DNA of 64,000 nt from Liolophura sinensis (lineage: Eukaryota > Mollusca > Polyplacophora > Chitonida > Chitonidae): positions 22,851,764 to 22,915,763 of the forward strand of contig NC_088306.1 in the NCBI RefSeq assembly GCF_032854445.1. Reading direction: 5' to 3'. Positions 62,001-64,000 of this stretch are shown here, in pieces; position 1 is the stretch's first letter, and each line of letters starts with the position of its first letter. The translations under genes were made by a program, and so were the position numbers. The notes below the pieces were generated by a model, which saw only the letters and a program-made list of their open reading frames with translations, was not told where the DNA came from and ran no database searches.

Positions 62001-63215
62001 ATAGTACCATGGCAACACCATACAGCACAGTACGGTGTTGACACTAGACAGCACCGTACCGACATCACACAGCACAGTATGGTGTCGACACCAGACAGCA
62101 CAGTGCCCAAAATATAGCACCGTGTCGACTCCACACAGCACTATGCCAACACCACACAGCACCGTACCGTCAACAAACAGCACCGCGTCGAAACCACACA
62201 ACACCGTTCCGACTTTACACAATGCCGTACCGACACCACACAGTGCCATGTTGACAAAACACAGCACCGTGCTGACAAAACACATTATCGTGCATACACC
62301 ACACGGTGCCATGCCGACACCACACAGTACGCTGCTGACATCACACGGTACAGTACAGATACCACACAGTGTCATGCCGACAGTACACAGTTCTGTGCCG
62401 CCACTAATGCTGTATCAACACCACACAGTGCTATGTCTACACCACACAGTGCCGAATCGACAATACACACTACACCGTGCCGTACCGACACCACACAGTA
62501 CCGACACCACACAGTACAGTACCGATTCTTAAAAGTCAGCAAAACATAGGTTGGTCTACTCACAGCATGTCTTTTCTTATCCCGTTCAACACACCAGCGA
62601 ACACTGTTTCTTGGCGTTGGAGCTCCTTTTCCAAAACTGTCAAATCCTGCATGGGTTTGAAAATAAACCCCAGTTTTGGCAATACCATTTCTTCTTGGGT
62701 AAAGGAAGTTCAGGGGCTTAAAGCGAACTTTCAGATTGGAAACATTGGACTCAACTAAACTGTAGCAATTCAAGATTTAAAAACATGCGACAATTGGAGA
62801 AACATATGCAGCAACTACGTAATATTTTAAAGACAGGACAAAAGAAATTTGTCTTCGATGAGGGATGTCGGGAGTGAAGTTCCTAATATACTGTATAAAA
62901 CTTTATGGTTTGAAACCAAATGGTGGTTATTTATTTATTTGGTCGGTGCCCAAGAGTTATTCACTTATATAGGACGTCGTTAAAGCACATGCATGGAGGA
63001 AACTGGATTGCGCAGAGTAATCTACCGACATTCGTCAAGTATCTGACAAGCCTGATATGGCGGTTATAAAATATTCCTGCACTGAGGGATCATATTTCGT
63101 CATGTGCACAAAATCTGTGCAAAAAATGTCGTAGAGTGCTGAGGAATTTCAAATCTTACCTTCTGCAGTAAATAGTTTTCGTTCTTCAGTTTGTTGATTT
63201 CCTCTTTGCTAACGC
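55939..63215 (-). CDS. Coiled-coil and EF-hand protein, seven exons, partial at both ends
   Basis: I joined seven exons by splice sites, phase and protein sense: 63215-63160, 62646-62564, 61405-61221, 60392-60340, 58440-58372, 56737-56681 and 56029-55939. The first three encode a charged heptad-like coiled coil (KEEINKLKNENYLLQK, DLTVLEKELQRQ, YGEMLDTDVSKLQDRLESLY). Then comes a short acidic linker (SHDDKDEEIVHLRSIGQ). Two canonical EF-hands follow: loop 1 DTDGNNTLDLQE and loop 2 DVNESNTIDFFE, separated by a helix-linker-helix of 25 residues, the normal spacing. Positions 1, 3, 5, 9 and 12 of both loops carry Ca2+-ligand-type residues, so both should bind calcium. All seven exons have AG acceptors and GT donors, and phases agree throughout. 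The start lies beyond the right edge. The last exon, entering in phase 1, was not found. Neither the coiled-coil part nor the architecture identifies a family for me. It is inferred to be a cytosolic calcium-responsive protein. Confidence 0.8.
56681..56737 (-). CDS. Exon F: EF-hand linker
   Basis: Acceptor GACGTCCATACAG, donor ATCGAG|GTGAGA. 57 bp, phase 0 to 0. It encodes VLRAIQTTIGFQFTPSQIE. I searched for this exon because the two loops needed about 18 more residues between them. The find restores the 24-25-residue loop-to-loop spacing, and 'G.[QT].[TS]P..[IL]E' is the usual inter-EF-hand sequence. Confidence 0.88.
56785..56856 (-). mobile_element. SINE tail fragment
   Basis: TTATTCATGTATTCATTTCATTGTAACACCGTGCTGAAGAATTTTCGACTTATGTGACGGCAGCCAG is a diverged tail of the common SINE in minus orientation. 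It abuts the MITE-like element at 56857. Confidence 0.7.
56857..57076. mobile_element. MITE-like element family B, copy 1
   Basis: Left end GGGGCCGATTCCGCAAATCC and right end CAGAAATGCCTTTGTGGAATCAGCCC are terminal inverted repeats (CGATTCCRCAAA-type). The interior is AT-rich and non-coding. The same ends bound 61515-61712. The insertion lies in the intron between exons E and F of the EF-hand gene. Confidence 0.75.
57635..57822 (-). mobile_element. SINE, 5' truncated, with (TTAG)n tail
   Basis: TTTAGTTAGTTAGTTAGTTATTTGATTGATGTTTTACGCCCT, CACTTATACGACGGCGGCCAGAATTATGGTAGGAGGAAACCGGGCAGAATCC. The simple-repeat tail has drifted from TTTA to TTAG units. Confidence 0.9.
57892..58165 (-). mobile_element. 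tRNA-derived SINE, full length
   Basis: TTTATTTATTTATTTATTTGACTGGTGTTTTACGCCGTGC, GGTGGGAGGAAACCGGATCGAGCCC and CATCCGCAGGTTGCTGGAAGACCTTCCCACGTACG. The head continues to CCAACCAAAAAGAGCTAGGGAGACCCC. It lies 70 bp from the previous copy in the same orientation, within the EF-hand gene intron. Confidence 0.93.
58372..58440 (-). CDS. Exon E: first EF-hand
   Basis: Acceptor TTTATTTACCAG, donor CAAGAG|GTATTT. 69 bp, phase 0 to 0. It encodes IREHWDHFTKFDTDGNNTLD and LQE. The loop D-T-D-G-N-N-T-L-D-L-Q-E has Asp at 1 and 3, Gly at 4, Asn at 5, Asp at 9 and Glu at 12. Confidence 0.9.
60340..60392 (-). CDS. Exon D: linker before the EF-hands
   Basis: Acceptor GGCTCTTTCAG, donor GGGCAG|GTGGGT. 53 bp, phase 2 bases in, phase 0 out. 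It encodes SHDDKDEEIVHLRSIGQ, which runs directly into the first helix of EF-hand 1 (IREHWDHF). Of the three frames only this one joins in frame to exon E. Confidence 0.78.
61221..61405 (-). CDS. Exon C: coiled coil
   Basis: Acceptor GTCGACCTTCCAG. Donor AAC|GTATTC at 61221 gives 185 bp and phase 1, as exon D needs. An alternative donor G|GTTTTT (exon end 61239) has the same phase but is weaker. It encodes ILSQKYKTQQYGEMLDTD, VSKLQDRLESLYAQSLNGK and LWTESEKLPVHYKEVDR. The 3' boundary is the least certain of the seven. Confidence 0.75.
61486..61506. repeat. (TTG)n microsatellite
   Basis: GTTGTTGTTGTTGTTGTTGTA, next to the left end of MITE-like family B copy 2. Confidence 0.9.
61515..61712. 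mobile_element. MITE-like element family B, copy 2
   Basis: GGTCGATTCCACGAAGCCGTTTTTGA at the left and TCAGAAATGGCTTTGTGGAATCAGC at the right are inverted repeats of about 20 bp. In between are AT-rich blocks (AAATTTTGGCCTAAG, ATTATCTTAAAACAAAT) with counterparts in copy 1. It lies in the intron upstream of exon C. Confidence 0.8.
61840..62530. repeat. 21-bp minisatellite, about 32 copies
   Basis: Units such as CGTGTCGACTCCACACAGCAC, TATGCCAACACCACACAGCAC and CGTACCGACACCACACAGTGC follow one another at 21-bp steps. The array is C/A-rich on the plus strand and keeps a CG dinucleotide at a fixed place in many units. It fills much of the intron between exons B and C of the EF-hand gene. Open frames on both strands (62035-62532 plus; 61950-62375 minus) have a 7-residue periodicity and are repeat artefacts. 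Confidence 0.96.
62564..62646 (-). CDS. Exon B: coiled coil
   Basis: Acceptor TTTCAAACCCATGCAG, donor ATGCT|GTGAGT. 83 bp, phase 0 in, two bases out. It encodes DLTVLEKELQRQETVFAGVL then NGIRKDM and the split Leu codon CT|G completed by exon C. Confidence 0.85.
62935..63060 (-). mobile_element. SINE, diverged
   Basis: TATTTATTTGGTCGGTGCCCAAGAGTTATTCACTTATATAGGACG…GGAGGAAACTGGATTGCGCAGAG…GTATCTGACAAGCC. Tail and body of a SINE in minus orientation. Confidence 0.65.
63160..63215 (-). CDS. Exon A: coiled coil, most upstream exon seen
   Basis: Acceptor TTTGTACTAG, donor CAGAAG|GTAAGA. 56 bp. Two bases complete an upstream codon, then VSKEEINKLKNENYLLQK, ending in phase 0. The upstream exon must lie right of 63215, probably beyond the window. 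Confidence 0.8.
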
Positions 63216-63465
63216 CTAGTACAAACACAAAACACATGTGATTTATATGGCAGGCACAGGGTATGCAGTCTCTTTGTGGTTAAATGGAGATATCGTTTTC
63301 CGTGCAATGGCGACCTGGGTCCAAGCTGGACTGGTCATTGTTCTCTTGTGATAGATGAGGACTACGTCACCAGTTTGCCCACTGTCCGTCATCACAAAGA
63401 CAGAAACAACAACTTAGGCCCGAATAACTTTTGTGGGAGAAGTACCCATTATATCAGATTACATA

Positions 63466-63625
63466 GTTTATCTGATTTGTGTTTTACGCTGTATATAAAG
63501 GTGATTTCTATGACAGTGTTGGAATCCACCGCACCTAGTCAGGTACTTGACAAACTTTCTGACGGGAGACCGCAGTCGATACAATTAAACTTACATTCGA
63601 GCACGGGAATCGGGCAGAGAGACCG
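63466..63625 (-). mobile_element. SINE-related fragment, second subfamily
   Basis: TTTATCTGATTTGTGTTTTACGCTGTATATAAAGGTGATTTC, then GGAATCCACCGCACCTAGTCAGGTACTTGACAAACTTTCTGACGGGAGAC. It shares the tail start with the common SINE but has the '…CTTGACAAACTTTC' body seen also near 43080-43145 and 49160-49240 in diverged form. Confidence 0.55.
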
Positions 63626-64000
63626 TCCAGTGGCGTTTGAATCTGACATAAGTTTAATATACTTTTGAGCACTAAGGTTTGTCTTCCCATGCCATGGCGG
63701 TTCGGGTCCAAGCTCACAAAGTTCTCTTTCATTTCATACGTTACTAGTTTGTTCACAAAACTTTGTCGCAAAGGCAATGACAAAGAACAGACTTTATGGT
63801 TTAGGCCCAAATTATGCTAGGCGGGAAACGTCCCCAATTATGGAGCCCCGAATGTTAGGTCTATGTATGTGCTTAATTTATTAAACATCGTACATATTGA
63901 TATCTGCTTTCGTGGTTCATAATTGAAGGCGGTAACCATATTAACTACTGTGATTCTATATTCACCGAACGAAGTGAAATTTGAAGCAAAATCAGAATAG
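63626..64000. other. Right edge, intron of the EF-hand gene
   Basis: I see no exon here. The next upstream exon of the coiled-coil gene should end in a phase leaving one base for the codon completed by GC at 63215-63214; I found no such donor with a coding-like exon before position 64000. Confidence 0.5.

Noticed and set aside
61786-62532. ORFs of 72-165 codons on both strands
   Set aside because: Products of the 21-bp minisatellite, open on both strands.

Overview
This is a window of animal nuclear DNA. The genes are intron-rich and widely spaced, with no operons. Noncoding sequence is AT-rich and carries many short interspersed repeats, several minisatellites and a long (CA)n tract. Many copies of a tRNA-derived SINE are present. 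They have a GGGGCCTCCGTGGC-type head and end in a conserved 'CCATAATGCTGGCCGCC…AAGTGAAATATTCTTGAGTACGGCGTAAAACACCAATCAAATAAATAAA' tail type. The palindrome ACATGTAC(ATGT) is also very frequent. From memory this combination suggests a lophotrochozoan, most likely a mollusc. I could not run a database search, so the species is not called.

Layout. (1) About 1-41 kb is the 5' part of one gene on the minus strand. A large, well-supported coding exon (18056-19469, start codon at 19433) encodes a long disordered N-terminus. It ends in a short motif that I match to the N-terminus of the FNDC3 (fibronectin type III domain-containing 3A/3B) family. A likely 5' UTR exon and promoter lie at about 40.67-41.3 kb, so intron 1 is about 21 kb. 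The FN3 domains and the C-terminal anchor are not in the window; they should lie beyond position 1. (2) About 41.3-55.9 kb is mostly intergenic: SINEs, a 63-bp minisatellite, a 0.6 kb (CA)n tract and a decayed mariner-like transposase fragment. (3) From 55.9 kb to the right edge there is a second minus-strand gene. I assembled seven phase-compatible exons of it (55939-63215) by hand. They encode a coiled coil followed by a canonical pair of EF-hands. Its 5' end lies beyond 64 kb, and I did not find its last exon. I do not recognise the family.

The two genes run in the same direction (right to left) and show no functional link. The clearest large-scale signal is compositional. The FNDC3-like intron territory (1 to about 40.6 kb) looks poor in CpG and rich in ACATGTA, while sequence right of its promoter keeps CpG and contains five TGACGTCA palindromes. 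That is what mosaic gene-body methylation in invertebrates would leave behind. Four minisatellites have periods of 21, 42, 63 and 21 bp, and a fifth has a very regular 76-bp period. No CRISPR, bacterial or viral gene was seen.
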